Origin: Acanthaster planci | Lineage: Eukaryota; Echinodermata; Asteroidea; Valvatida; Acanthasteridae | Length of the DNA: 64,000 bases | Assembly: GCF_001949145.1 (NCBI RefSeq) | Contig: NW_019091447.1 | Location: 446,316-510,315 of the forward strand | Direction of reading: 5' to 3' | In this document: positions 1 through 11,000 of the stretch, piece after piece | How the letters are laid out: each line of letters begins with the position of its first letter | Position numbering within the stretch: the first letter of the stretch is position 1 | The notes under the pieces: generated by a model | What the model was told of the DNA's origin: nothing | Databases searched by the model: none | The model's input: the letters and a program-made list of their open reading frames with translations, nothing else | Made by a program: the position numbers and the translations under genes

Positions 1-159
1 GCCTATGGCAGAGGCTCAGGAAGTGGCGTCAACAAAATGAAGCCGTCAATGCTGCGGATATATAAAAATCCACGTTATAACGCCGATGGCAGCAAAATTA
101 CCAAACAGGACAAGGTTGAAACAAATTTGTTTGAAAAAAGGATGTCGGATGAGCTGTGA
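1..159 (+). CDS. Probable 3'-terminal exon of an unidentified upstream gene (partial)
   Basis: Frame 1 is open from the first base of the window to a TGA at 157-159 (52 codons), with a coding-like composition and no internal stop. The encoded tail is basic and polar, contains LRIYKNPRYNADGSK, and ends MSDEL. An AATAAA lies at 324-329, about 165 bases past the stop, as expected for a last exon with a short 3' UTR. The start of the exon is outside the window. I do not recognise the family. The last four residues fit an ER-retrieval-like xDEL pattern, but without the rest of the protein its topology is unknown. Chance openness of 159 bases is possible, so this is tentative. Confidence 0.45.
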   Translation, partial: AYGRGSGSGVNKMKPSMLRIYKNPRYNADGSKITKQDKVETNLFEKRMSDEL

Positions 160-323
160 ATTTACGACGATGCAAAAGAACTTTTTGTCAGATTTTAAAA
201 CAGAACCTTCAGAGGAAAAGATTTTTGTCAGATGTTATCACTCTTGAATAATGCACCCTTTCATATACTAGTATTCTAGTGAGTACCGAGTACATTTTCA
301 TGCATTCCAAGAGAATTATTGTC

Positions 324-329
324 AATAAA
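324..329 (+). promoter_or_regulatory. Candidate polyadenylation signal AATAAA
   Basis: Canonical hexamer about 165 bases after the TGA of the putative terminal exon at 1-159, followed by T-rich sequence. It supports that reading frame being a real gene end. Confidence 0.4.
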
Positions 330-2627
330 TATAATGTGAAATATATTTTGTATGTACATTTATGTGATGAGGATCTTTTTTCATATACACACTTTTGTAA
401 TGAGATATTAACTTATTTATTGGTTAATTTTGATATTGAAATGTGAGAAATCAGATGCAAAATCTTTTCCACTTTATCCACGAATTGGGCCTTTTGTAAC
501 AGAAATGGTTGTAAGTTTTGTGTCCAAATCAGATACGCATTAGGCCCTGTATTGACTGTCGGATGCTTTTGCTGTTATGTAAAAAAAATTGTATAAAAAA
601 GAATCCCTCGATATTTGGTTATTCTTCATTTCAAAGAAATAGGAGTATACTGGCAGTAACTGAGCTATCTGTCTAAATATCGCAACAGCCGGCAGGGTGG
701 ACTTTGATTGATCCCTGGGTCACCTAGGAGTATACGATTGTAGGCTGTTGATTCAGGGAAGGATATGAACAGATCATTGCAGATCAAGATGCACCCCAAG
801 GGAATATAAATATTGTACTGATAACAATTCAGGAATTGGGCCAACTGAATCTTTATCGAAAATTGCACGAAAGAAGTACCATTTCGAAAGCATGCCTTGA
901 AGTTCAAAAGTTAACTGCTCGTTGGATGTGATTTTTCTTTAAAATAAGCATTCCGTCTACTCTGTCTCTTTGGGATAAATTGACAACACTTTGCAGGAGA
1001 AATATAAACAGTGCCTTTCGGGGCTGTTGATCACGCGGCACACTGTTTTCTCTGAAAGCAAATGCTGAGCGTGTTATTTCCAATTACGCTGTGCAAGCAA
1101 CCGCCACTGCCATTGGCAATTCCGTGCGTACGTGTATGTGTAACTGTGGGTGGACTTTTGCTTTGTGACAGCTTAAAAGAAAACTACATTGTACTTACCT
1201 ACCTATGGATTTAGTTGTTTACATCTGGCGCGACTCAGGAAGCAGTGGCACTGTAGTTACCAAGAGTAAACATGCAGTCATGTTGCGTCCAGGGAAATCA
1301 TCTTTTGAAACGATTTCGCTAACATTTGGGACTTATGCTGACAACAATTGATTGAAAGTCTCGCCTATTGTCCCCTGAGCGCAACACGGGCTTTTGATCA
1401 TTTTAATCGATCAGTGCAGAATTTTAATTAACGAATACGGCACTAACCGTGGCTTTTTGTTAAACCGAAGTATTTTTTATTTTTAAAGAGATTTTTAATC
1501 ATAAACGAAACAGCAAAATCGTTGCCCGTAGTCTCTTGTTTAAACATTTTTAGTTCAGTCTTGTAGGCCCGACACGTAAATACTCCGATTTACAAAAACT
1601 TAGTACCGTTGTTATCTAGGCTCCGCTAGAACGAACTTTTCTTATATTTTCTTTTTTTTTTTCAGAAGAAAGCACTAGAAAACAAGATGGATTTACAGTT
1701 TCATTTCTGACTGTAAAAAGGTTTTACCTTGGCCCTAAAAGTCCTGAATCCGTCGAATGTGATTTTACATACACCCTAAGGGGTTAGGGTTACGTGTTTA
1801 ATTGTGGAGTATTTTCAAATTCGGTAGAGATATGCAGCTTATGAACTCCGTGTATGAAGCAATTAACAAGAAGGCAAAAGGCTGGGGCTCTATGGGACCG
1901 AGTCCGAAAAGAGACTTCTTGAGGCAATCCAGAGACGGAAATAATGGACCTGTTAGTGGTTTACGTGGACGTGTCACACGTACGTGTGTTACGCCTAGAC
2001 TCGTAACAAAAGTGAGGCTACACTGGCCAACAAAAGCTCTCATGCCTTTTTGCTGTGGAAAAGCTTATCCAAGTGCCAGGTTGAAATTATGACCTGCCTT
2101 AAATTTCCTTCTGTCAGCAAACTGCGCGTATACGCCTCATTTCCCCGCCAAAAATCTCCTGATCGCGCCCCCCTAGGCTTTTTCAGTTGCAAATGGTCCA
2201 ATGGCGTTTATAAGCACCGTGGTATAGCTGGCTGAGTTTCCTATCAGATTCTCGGTGTGTGCGCAGTGTGGCCTGAGGGTGTTAAATTCTAATCATTCCA
2301 ATTTCCAGTAGAGCAAAGGGCCGAGTAAAGACCCAGGGGAAATCATGTCACATCATAGCCAGGTTGAATAGCGACGGAGTAATAAATACAATAGACTTGG
2401 CTGTAACTCGCACGTCACACAGTAAACTTGTGCTGCTGTAGGCTCCCTACTAATATCTGCATTGTTGCTAATAAGTAGGGTTCAAATATTTTGGTAGAGC
2501 ATGTATAGCCAGGTCCTATTAGAAATAGTAAAACTTCCCAAACCCTATACGAGCAAAAATGGCTGTTTGAATGAAGTTGGCCCGAAGGCAAGCAAAATGA
2601 GCTGGGATACGGCAGACAGGCAGACAT

Positions 2628-3076
2628 AGACCTTTTCACTATTAAATTCATAATTATGCACGAAACGCACAAATGGTCTCGGCGGCAAGAAGTGTGAGCG
2701 GGCCGTTGAAAATGTACATGGGTGCGATTTGGATCATTTTCTCTCAGGTTTTCTGGCTTTGTTCAGTTTTTCTTCAGAAAATCGCATCAAATCGTCTTTG
2801 CTATGAAACAGCACGAAAGAAAATCGGCTTACATAGGGGCCTACGGCAATCTCGTCCGCACGGGAAAAATTACGATTGTAAAATCTTTTAAAGAGTACTA
2901 AAATCCCACTTAGAACAGAAACTAATACCAAAAACGATTTAATGGGATTTTCTGAAGATCTTCTGCAGGTAAAAAATGAACAAAGACAGAAAACCTGAGA
3001 GAAAATGATCAAAATTGCTGCCAAGTCCATTTGTGCGCATGCGTACATAATCATGAATTTATTAGTGAAAAGGTCT
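2628..3076. repeat. Fold-back (MITE-like) inverted repeat
   Basis: A 13-bp perfect terminal inverted repeat, AGACCTTTTCACT, lies at 2628-2640 with its complement at 3064-3076. The arms (about 2628-2805 and 2925-3076) continue to match over long stretches, for example GATCATTTTCTCTCAGG near 2735 against its complement near 2995-3011. About 120 bases of unrelated sequence separate the arms. Open frames on opposite strands here both encode IIFSQVF-like strings because they read the two arms. No target duplication is obvious. A non-autonomous DNA transposon or a simple inverted duplication would both fit. Confidence 0.75.
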
Positions 3077-3344
3077 CTTCACAGTCGCTGATGAGGTTGT
3101 GCTATGCACTAAATCGGTGTCTTGCAGAACAGTGTCAGACGTTATTGCAAGCCCACCAGAAGATTATGTATACAGTATTTCACGAATCCTCTTCCTTGAT
3201 ATTATCATGAGAAGGATAAACGACCAGCGTTGAAGCAGAACGCGGGTGTCTGTCCCAGTGATCACCAAAAACGCCGCCGCGAAATCGGATTGGCGGAGAT
3301 GGGTCACGCGGGGCCGATTAGGGCTGAAATCAAACCTCGCTACT

Positions 3345-3352
3345 TATAAAAG
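3345..3352 (+). promoter_or_regulatory. Candidate TATA box (TATAAAAG) with upstream inverted CCAAT
   Basis: TATAAAAG is preceded about 60 bases upstream by an inverted CCAAT (GATTGG near 3285) in a locally GC-rich stretch. Spacing suits a core promoter on the + strand. No coding exon follows directly; the nearest start is P4HTM at 5047, so this could drive a non-coding 5' exon or be fortuitous. Confidence 0.25.
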
Positions 3353-5046
3353 CCCGTCAGCTGGGAATATAGGGGCCATTAACCGGAATCGGGAATCGGC
3401 CTGAGAGTAATGAAAAGCGATCACTTGATTCCGTTCGGCAATTTTTCCTGTATATTTATGACGCTCTTATGTCCAGCCAGTCGAAGCACTCAGCTCTCGC
3501 GCAGTGTCATGGTCGTGTATATGGATGAGTCGACTGCATTCAGGGGATTAACACGCCAGAATTCAAACCGAGCCGGGCACTCCGGTTGAATTGTTATCAG
3601 ATAGTGAAAATTGTTTTCTTTGTTTCCTTTCATGTTTTGCCCCCCCCCCCCTTTTCTCTATCAGATTTGTCGAGGGGAGGCTGAACTTCTGTCGGGCTCT
3701 ACTGCTGACCTAATGAGCAGGCACCGAACTTAACAAAACCATAGCAGATCTGCAGCATGGCTAGTCTTGACAATGTAATTACGATGCACAGCAAACTAGT
3801 CAATTATGAAAACGCCGTTCAAGAAGAAAAGATGATTTCATTTAAGACGCGTGGTTTACGCATGTGATGCGAACACCTGCCGGTCAGATGGGTGCATTCT
3901 AATTGAAGAGGCGCGCGTGAGACTTAACTAGGCGCAGCTGGCCCATGTCGTTGTGAAAGTAAAAATGCCAGAATGACAAATTCCCGAATAAGAAATAATT
4001 TGCTATGCAATTTGGGCAGCTTTGCCGTAGTCACTTTGCTGTTAAAAATGTATGGACTTAAAGGTGACCAAATGATGTCGATTAACCGCTCATGAATATA
4101 CTCAGTTATAATCGTCAGAAAACAATTGCAAATACAGTCAGCAAAAAAGGTCCGAAAAGTCTGATTTCAAGTGTATGTTTGCAGTGATCAGTAGGTACCT
4201 TTACGCTGAACTAACAAACAGGCCTGGGTCCAATTGACACACAGACTTAGTAAAATCCTTCACTAGGAGATGAATTCTGTTAACCTCTTTGGCAACCGAT
4301 TCTGCCGAGATTGTACAAAGTCCAGATAGGTCTTATTTTTCCTTGTCGGGCATGCGAGAGTGGTGCAAACTGTGTTATCCCGTCACTCATAGCTGCTCAA
4401 GTCGAGAGGGGGAATCGTTACCCGAGACTTCACTTACGCCGGAGTGGTATTTCACGAGTCAGCCGTATGTCCGGTCTGCCGCTGAAAAACCTCATCATCA
4501 AGTGAAACACGATGAGCAGGAACACATCACGCGGAATAATTCATAGCGCGTTTTCCTCTCTAAACCCCCCCCCTCCCTGCCGTTTAGGCGTGTGTATCCC
4601 ACGAGGCATCGCCACCAATGACCGGAGAAAACGTGATCAGTTCAGAACTCCTCGATTTGGAGATGTTGTTATGAGCCAGAACGTCAAACTATTGGATAGT
4701 CATATCTATCTTTAAAATAGGAACACCCGAAGGTCGTTTAGCGAGCGTTAAATTACTCGATCAGTAAATTGGAAATCGTTGTCTCTGTTTTGATGAAGGA
4801 GTTTGCATTTTGAAGTTCTCAACTTACCCTAACAACGTCATTGTTTAAAGCATAGATTCATAAGCATGAATTGACTGTTCCTCAGCATCGACGCTGGGCA
4901 ATCCGCGCTAGAAAAAGATTGCCAATTTTAGTTCTCAGTTGGAGTAATGACGGTGATGTTGGTGGTACGTCATTGCAGGATCGGGCTGTGTTGGCCTCAG
5001 TCTTAACTGTTTTCCCGTCTCTCGATTCTATCCAAGGCAGTGCAAG

Positions 5047-8000
5047 ATGCAGTCAGCGGTCGTAACGCGACGTGAGGCAGGTCGGCGAGAAGCGCGCCAA
5101 ATACATGGGCTTTTGTTGGTGTATCTGGTCATTAGCTGGAGCGTTGGTCTAGTTTGGTCCAGCGACGCACCAGGAGATACTGTGGAGAGATTGACGCTGT
5201 TTCAACTGGATCCCGTCAAGGTGAGTACTCGCGCCATTATTTTCCATTTTAATACGTTCAGTAAAGTCCGTGTTAAGTCGCACGTGCACTGAATTTAGCT
5301 AAGAAAATACGACTATACTTCATGAGTGGTTATTTCTCAACAAATTATTATTTGCAGATACTGCGATGGTTCTAATAATTTACCATTAATTTCAATGTAT
5401 ACGTGGGTATAAAGTCAAGCTGGGAACGTCTGAAATGTGCTCGTTTTTATTGAAAAGTATTTGCTATTTTGTATCACTGAAAATTCGGTAAAAGTTAAAA
5501 GCTTGACAATGCTCTCGTGCCTGACCCAACCAAAACCCAACCCAACCAAAACCCATAAGCGTACCGGGAGGGACTCAAACCCACAACCTCCTGCTTAACC
5601 ACTCGACCACCGAGCTTGCCGGTATCGTCGGGCTGGTTCGAGTCAGATGTAGCAGCGGGTACCGCGAACAACTTTAAAATTAATTAACGTCCCCCGGTGC
5701 AAATCCATCCTTGGAAGTACCCACAGCTTTTAATAAACAAGGCTTTTCCTGGAGTATTTCACTCTTGGAAGCGTGCTGGTAGTATACTATGATAGGCACC
5801 TGAATAACATAACAGCTTCAACGTCATTATTGGAATCGGGGAGAACAAAAGAAAGAAAGGAAGGAATCTTCTTGGGTATAGTTTAGCGGGCAAGGCATCG
5901 CAGAATTTACTTCCAAGTTCTGAATACTGACATTCTTCTGTAAAAGACGCGTTCAAGTTTTATTTACAGCAACGGGAGGTCGTATATAGAGGTGGCCCCA
6001 CGCAATATATACTTGTTCCCATCCGAATTTTACCCTACCCACAAACAGTGTCTTGTGTTTGTCAGTTCCTGGCTACCATTAAAACCGCTGAACATTTGCA
6101 GTTTTCTCGTTATAGGTTTTCGGGATATTTTTATTTTTTAACAATCTTTCAGATTTACGCGAGGACATATCCGCATCTGATGCATCAAAGTGTCATTCGA
6201 TTTGGTTATTTTCACCTCACACTAATGACAGTATTTTTACTGAATTCGTTTGGGGAAGAGGTTACTCAACCAGCAAACAATTTCATCATGATTCCATTCA
6301 AATTTGTCCCTTTAGCGTAATGCTTCCTGGTTCGTATCTGCAGTTATTAGGCGGCTTTTAGGAACAAAAAGCGGAGAAGACTGATGAGCAGTAACTAGTT
6401 AACAAGAGTAAAGTTTATATATATAACGGTTTGCCCGTACCCAACGTATATTAATAAGCACTGTATGCTCTGTGCTTGTCCGAGAGCTTGCGAAAAACCT
6501 CACAAGCTTACTCGGGTGAGGTTTTTTTTCGCAAGCTCTCGGACAAGCACTGAGCATACAGTGCTTATTAATATACATTGGGTAAGGGCAAAAACCGTTA
6601 TATATATATAATTAATATCTCCCAAACGCAAAAATACATCTTGAAAAAAAGAGTAAAGTTTGTTTTGAATGCTACAACGAAGAAAGCTGTCAGTTAATTT
6701 GTCTGCATATTTTACGGATTCAAACCTGATTGGTTCCTCGTCTTTCTCCGGTAAAAAGGAATACATTTCCCTACCTCCTTTGGTCACCGTTACTATTTCA
6801 ATTGTTTCATTTTCCACTGCTTGATTCAGTCCAGACGGTTTTTTTCGCCGTAGGTGCATGTGCGTGCATTCGAATAAGTGTTACTTTCCGTAAACAATTC
6901 GAGTGCGCTGTAGAAATCGACGTCAGCGTACTTTTCGTGGAAAAGTGAAAAACGTACGTCAAAGATGATGTGGACGCGCTTCGAGTAGCTCCAGAAAAGC
7001 ACGAATCTTACCCACCGGGTCTAGTTGTATAATCGAGTAATCCGGCGAATCTGCATAAAACTGAATGAAATTTCACGCGTACTGGATTAACCCATAATCC
7101 CTTTTCAACGAAGGTAAATCGTTCAGCCTCCGGTTTCCCTCACGAGACATTTCATAGCCTGGACACGTGTGTAGGATCACGATTGCTCAGTCGTGCTCTT
7201 GGGCCCTTTGCCGTTTTACTGAATTAATTTGTGGACTATAAGCCAGACGCACATATTTGAAATTCCCCTCCTCAGAGGCAGACATGGTTATTTCTCAGGG
7301 GTTTGCAACAATATCTTCGTTCGGCATCAGATTACAATTTATATCCGGGTAAAAGGTGTTCATCGATCATTTTAGGATCAGCTTACGTATTATAGTTCTG
7401 CCCAGTCTTACCCTCAGTTTAAGAACTTACTATTTAAAGGCAACCAAACATAACCCCGCAGCAGAGATCAGAAACTTGCTTATTCATTTGTTTTTTAATA
7501 CGACCTACAATCTTGGACCTCGACAACGGGCCTGTGGCTGCTTGCTTGGTGTATTATCAGACATGTATTCAGACAACGGTGCACTTAGCATTTGTCCTTA
7601 ATGCCCTCTTTGCCCAAGTTTCATAAACAAGAAAATACCGGGGGGGGTAGGTTACCTGTACGTGAGAATAGAAACAAAGAGTTTACAGTGCGATGGCATC
7701 TGAAATTTTTCATAGTTCATAGTAGCAATGAGCACAGTTTGATAAGGGACTGGAATAGCATAACCACCGCTGTGGCGTTTTTGCTAAGAAAGTTGTCTTC
7801 GGATCACTGGACTTCAAATTCAGAATTTACACAGTCCAAATTCTCAGTAATGATTCAAGATGCTTCATGATGCCACCTAGTAGTTGAGCGATCCCGTCAA
7901 AAACTCATCAGTTGAAATCATATCCATGTTCCTTTTTTGTGCATCATGCGCCATGGTGGAAGGTAAACTGTTCCCGTTTCTTCTTCGTTCTGTTGCCGCG

Positions 8001-11000
8001 TAGTGTGGATAGGGAAACCCGACGGTCGGTCAAGGCTTTTTGTGTTTTATCAATGGGGGCGTGTTTGTAGCCCACAGTAAGCCTATAATGTTGTTTCTGC
8101 CTTCACATATTTGATTTAGAAGAGTTCCTTCTCCAAGACTGCACCATTCCACGTGCGTGACACTCATCTTTGCAGTTGGCTTGGTCAAAGTTGCCTTAGG
8201 AGCAAACTGTCTCCATAAAAATGAAAGATTTTAGCTTCCATATCATCTTGCGTATCTCTCTCACTGACTGATCAAACATTCCTGCTGGTAATAACAATTC
8301 TTTAAAGACACCTGCATTAAAACAAGATAAAAATTACTTTAAGTGAGATGTTAAACTATTAAAAATTGAGTAATAAAATGTTCAAGCCATAAAATTTGAA
8401 ATTCACCATTTTCCCCTTTTATTATAAGTACTAATAACCAAAAATCATTCAAGGGATCGAAAAGACATCATGTCCCCTAAAGACACATCGATTATAATTT
8501 TGATGCCCCAATTTAGAATAAATCACCTACAAGCCGTCGTTGTTCCAATGATCACTTTTCCCCTGTGGCGTTTCCTGATGACTTCAAACACAGTGCCATC
8601 TGTACCCGACAGCATCCAAGAATCTTGTTGGTGCTGATGTACATGCACTCATCAGCACCATACTACCTTGTCCATAAAATCCGCTTCGGGGTAAAAATAA
8701 CACGATTTCAGGCGACAAATTCTATTCATATAAACAGAATCATTAGAGCTGTCTTTTGAAGAATTGAACAAGGGACTTCAAAGGCATCTGAGCTGACGAA
8801 AAAATGTAATTAACTTTAATGTTTACTGTAAATACAGTGTCCGCTTCCCCCGTACGTGTTCAAGCACTCACATTGGTGCATTTCTGAAGTGGTGAAGATT
8901 GTGTATAGCTGTGAACTTAATTACATCAAAGTGCAGAGTAAAACCTTAGGTGATATATACAATTACTCCCTTGTGATTTCTCGCCTTTGCCGTCCAGTCG
9001 TCGTCAAAGAGAACCCATAAGCTCGCTCAATGCGACAGCGTGTATCCAATACAAAAATCATTGGATTTTGGCAGCCTGGTTGATTGGTATTATAATCTGG
9101 AAAGTGTTTTACATTAGGCCTATTCGCGTTTTGTTGTACACCGAGAAACGCCCTTTGTGTGTTCTTTTTGTTCGTTCATTTCATTTTATCTTAATTCTTT
9201 TCATTTAGTTCCGTTTCGTTTCTGACGCTTATAACTATGTCTTCCTTAAATCTGTGTTCAATTCAGAAGAGATGATCATCGCTCAGAAATTATGTTTCAC
9301 CCTATCTGCCTCGACCGATCTTAACCCTAACCCCATAGAGACCATGGAAATTATACATAAACTTGTTTGGTTCAGAATGGTTAAGGTTAAGGTGCCATTC
9401 AGACGGACAGATGTGAAACTCTCGGTGTTATTTGTTCACAAGCAACACTGTTCGCTCACAGTTAAATTTAATTTAATAATTCAACGTGGTATAAATTAAG
9501 AATTCTGCCAAAGTCGCACTACAGCCAGACACTAGCTTGCATATTCGCGTCACGCCCTTTGTTGTTGTGGGTAGTCTAAGGCAAATCGTCGGACGAATTA
9601 AGAGCGGCCTTCTCCTTACGACGATGTCGGTGGAGCTGTTGAAGTCACGTATTCACTTTATTCGGAGTCTGAAGTCCCAGCGGAACCAATGGACATACTT
9701 ATCGAGAAATCCATTCCCATCTTGATAATTCCGAGAGCCTACATCAAGTTGTCCTTGGGGTCATTCATTATACGCCGTAAGACTCGAGGATTTTCCATCC
9801 AAATGCATCCGTCGATCTGTTTTTCGTTCGTTGTTTGTTTCATGTGAAAATCTTATAACTATTTCCCAACTGCGATTAATACCCGTCTTCTGTCAAATAC
9901 GAACCAGAATTGAAGTGAACGGTTAACATCCATTTTCAAACGGCACCTTTAACCAAGGTTTCGCTGCTCCACGGACTGCGTGATCGTGCCACTAGCGAAG
10001 CGTGTCTTCGAAGTGTTGACAACACTTGTTCTGAAACATGCCTAGCATGCTAGAATTAATCTGCCAGACCAAGTCTCCAGTATAAATCAACCCACCTCTG
10101 TGCCTTCTGCCCCAAAATTGGACAAACATGTGCTGGATAAAGATCTTTGTGGCGAACAGATGTTTCTATTCCATCAAAACAAAACTCATTTATCCTTGTA
10201 TAGGTCCTTTTTTATTCCTTCTCAACATTTTATTTCCATCGTTTGTGTGCGAGTTCGATTTTATATTTTTTACTTAATCAAATGGAATCACATGCAAATT
10301 CGACTTGCTGAATTCGTTACTGAGCTGAAGACCTGTGTTCCTTGCCGAATGAAGATTCCTTAGACGTATGGCAACGAAAGACGATAGTATGTTAGAAACT
10401 CAGAATGAGAACCTGTCAACTCAACATTTCCTTTCTGATTGTACAAAGTCCCTGCAGAATGCTTATTTCTCCTACCTTTTGAATTTTTGAGAAAATTCAA
10501 ACGTAAATATGACTTTGTTTATTTTTTTCACAGACTAAATTTTAAATCCAGTTACAACACCTTCCTCAAACCATCCAAATTTAAACAAACACGACCAGAC
10601 CTCAATCGCGGGTTCCAGCGTCCTTGGCGCTGTTTTTCTCCCTACTCAAATCCTCCAAACCCGCAGAGTTCCACCAAATCTGCTCGGGACAAACACTCCG
10701 AGGAGCGAAAGCGGAAATGCCGAAATGTCACGTGAATGTCTGGGCAGGGGGGTAAATCCAGGCCTAACCATTGACAGCAAAGGTGTTTATTTTGCTTGAA
10801 GATCTACAGAAGCGCCCGCAACTCTAATGGAATTTCCAAATGGGAAGACTGTTTGCCTACCACACTGTAGCAATGCTAACACTCATGTAGTTCTTATTTC
10901 CAACGGGGAAGAACTCGTGGACCATTCTGTCGTCCCATACTCGTTGCCCAAAGCGGAGTGATATAGTTGCCCCCATTCACCAAGATTTATGCCCGTGATA

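Larger units (their letters stand above)
330..5046. other. Intergenic region / upstream of P4HTM
   Basis: No reading frame here has the codon pattern, splice context or family motifs of a gene; the open frames are under 110 codons and overlap each other on both strands. Apart from the fold-back repeat at 2628-3076, a CCAAT/TATA pair near 3286-3352 and homopolymer C runs (about 3640 and 4565), I see nothing that can be named. Part may be the P4HTM promoter or 5' UTR. Confidence 0.6.

Noticed and set aside
1770-1795. GGTTAGGGTTA resembling telomeric repeat
   Set aside because: Only about two units; an interstitial telomere tract would need more.
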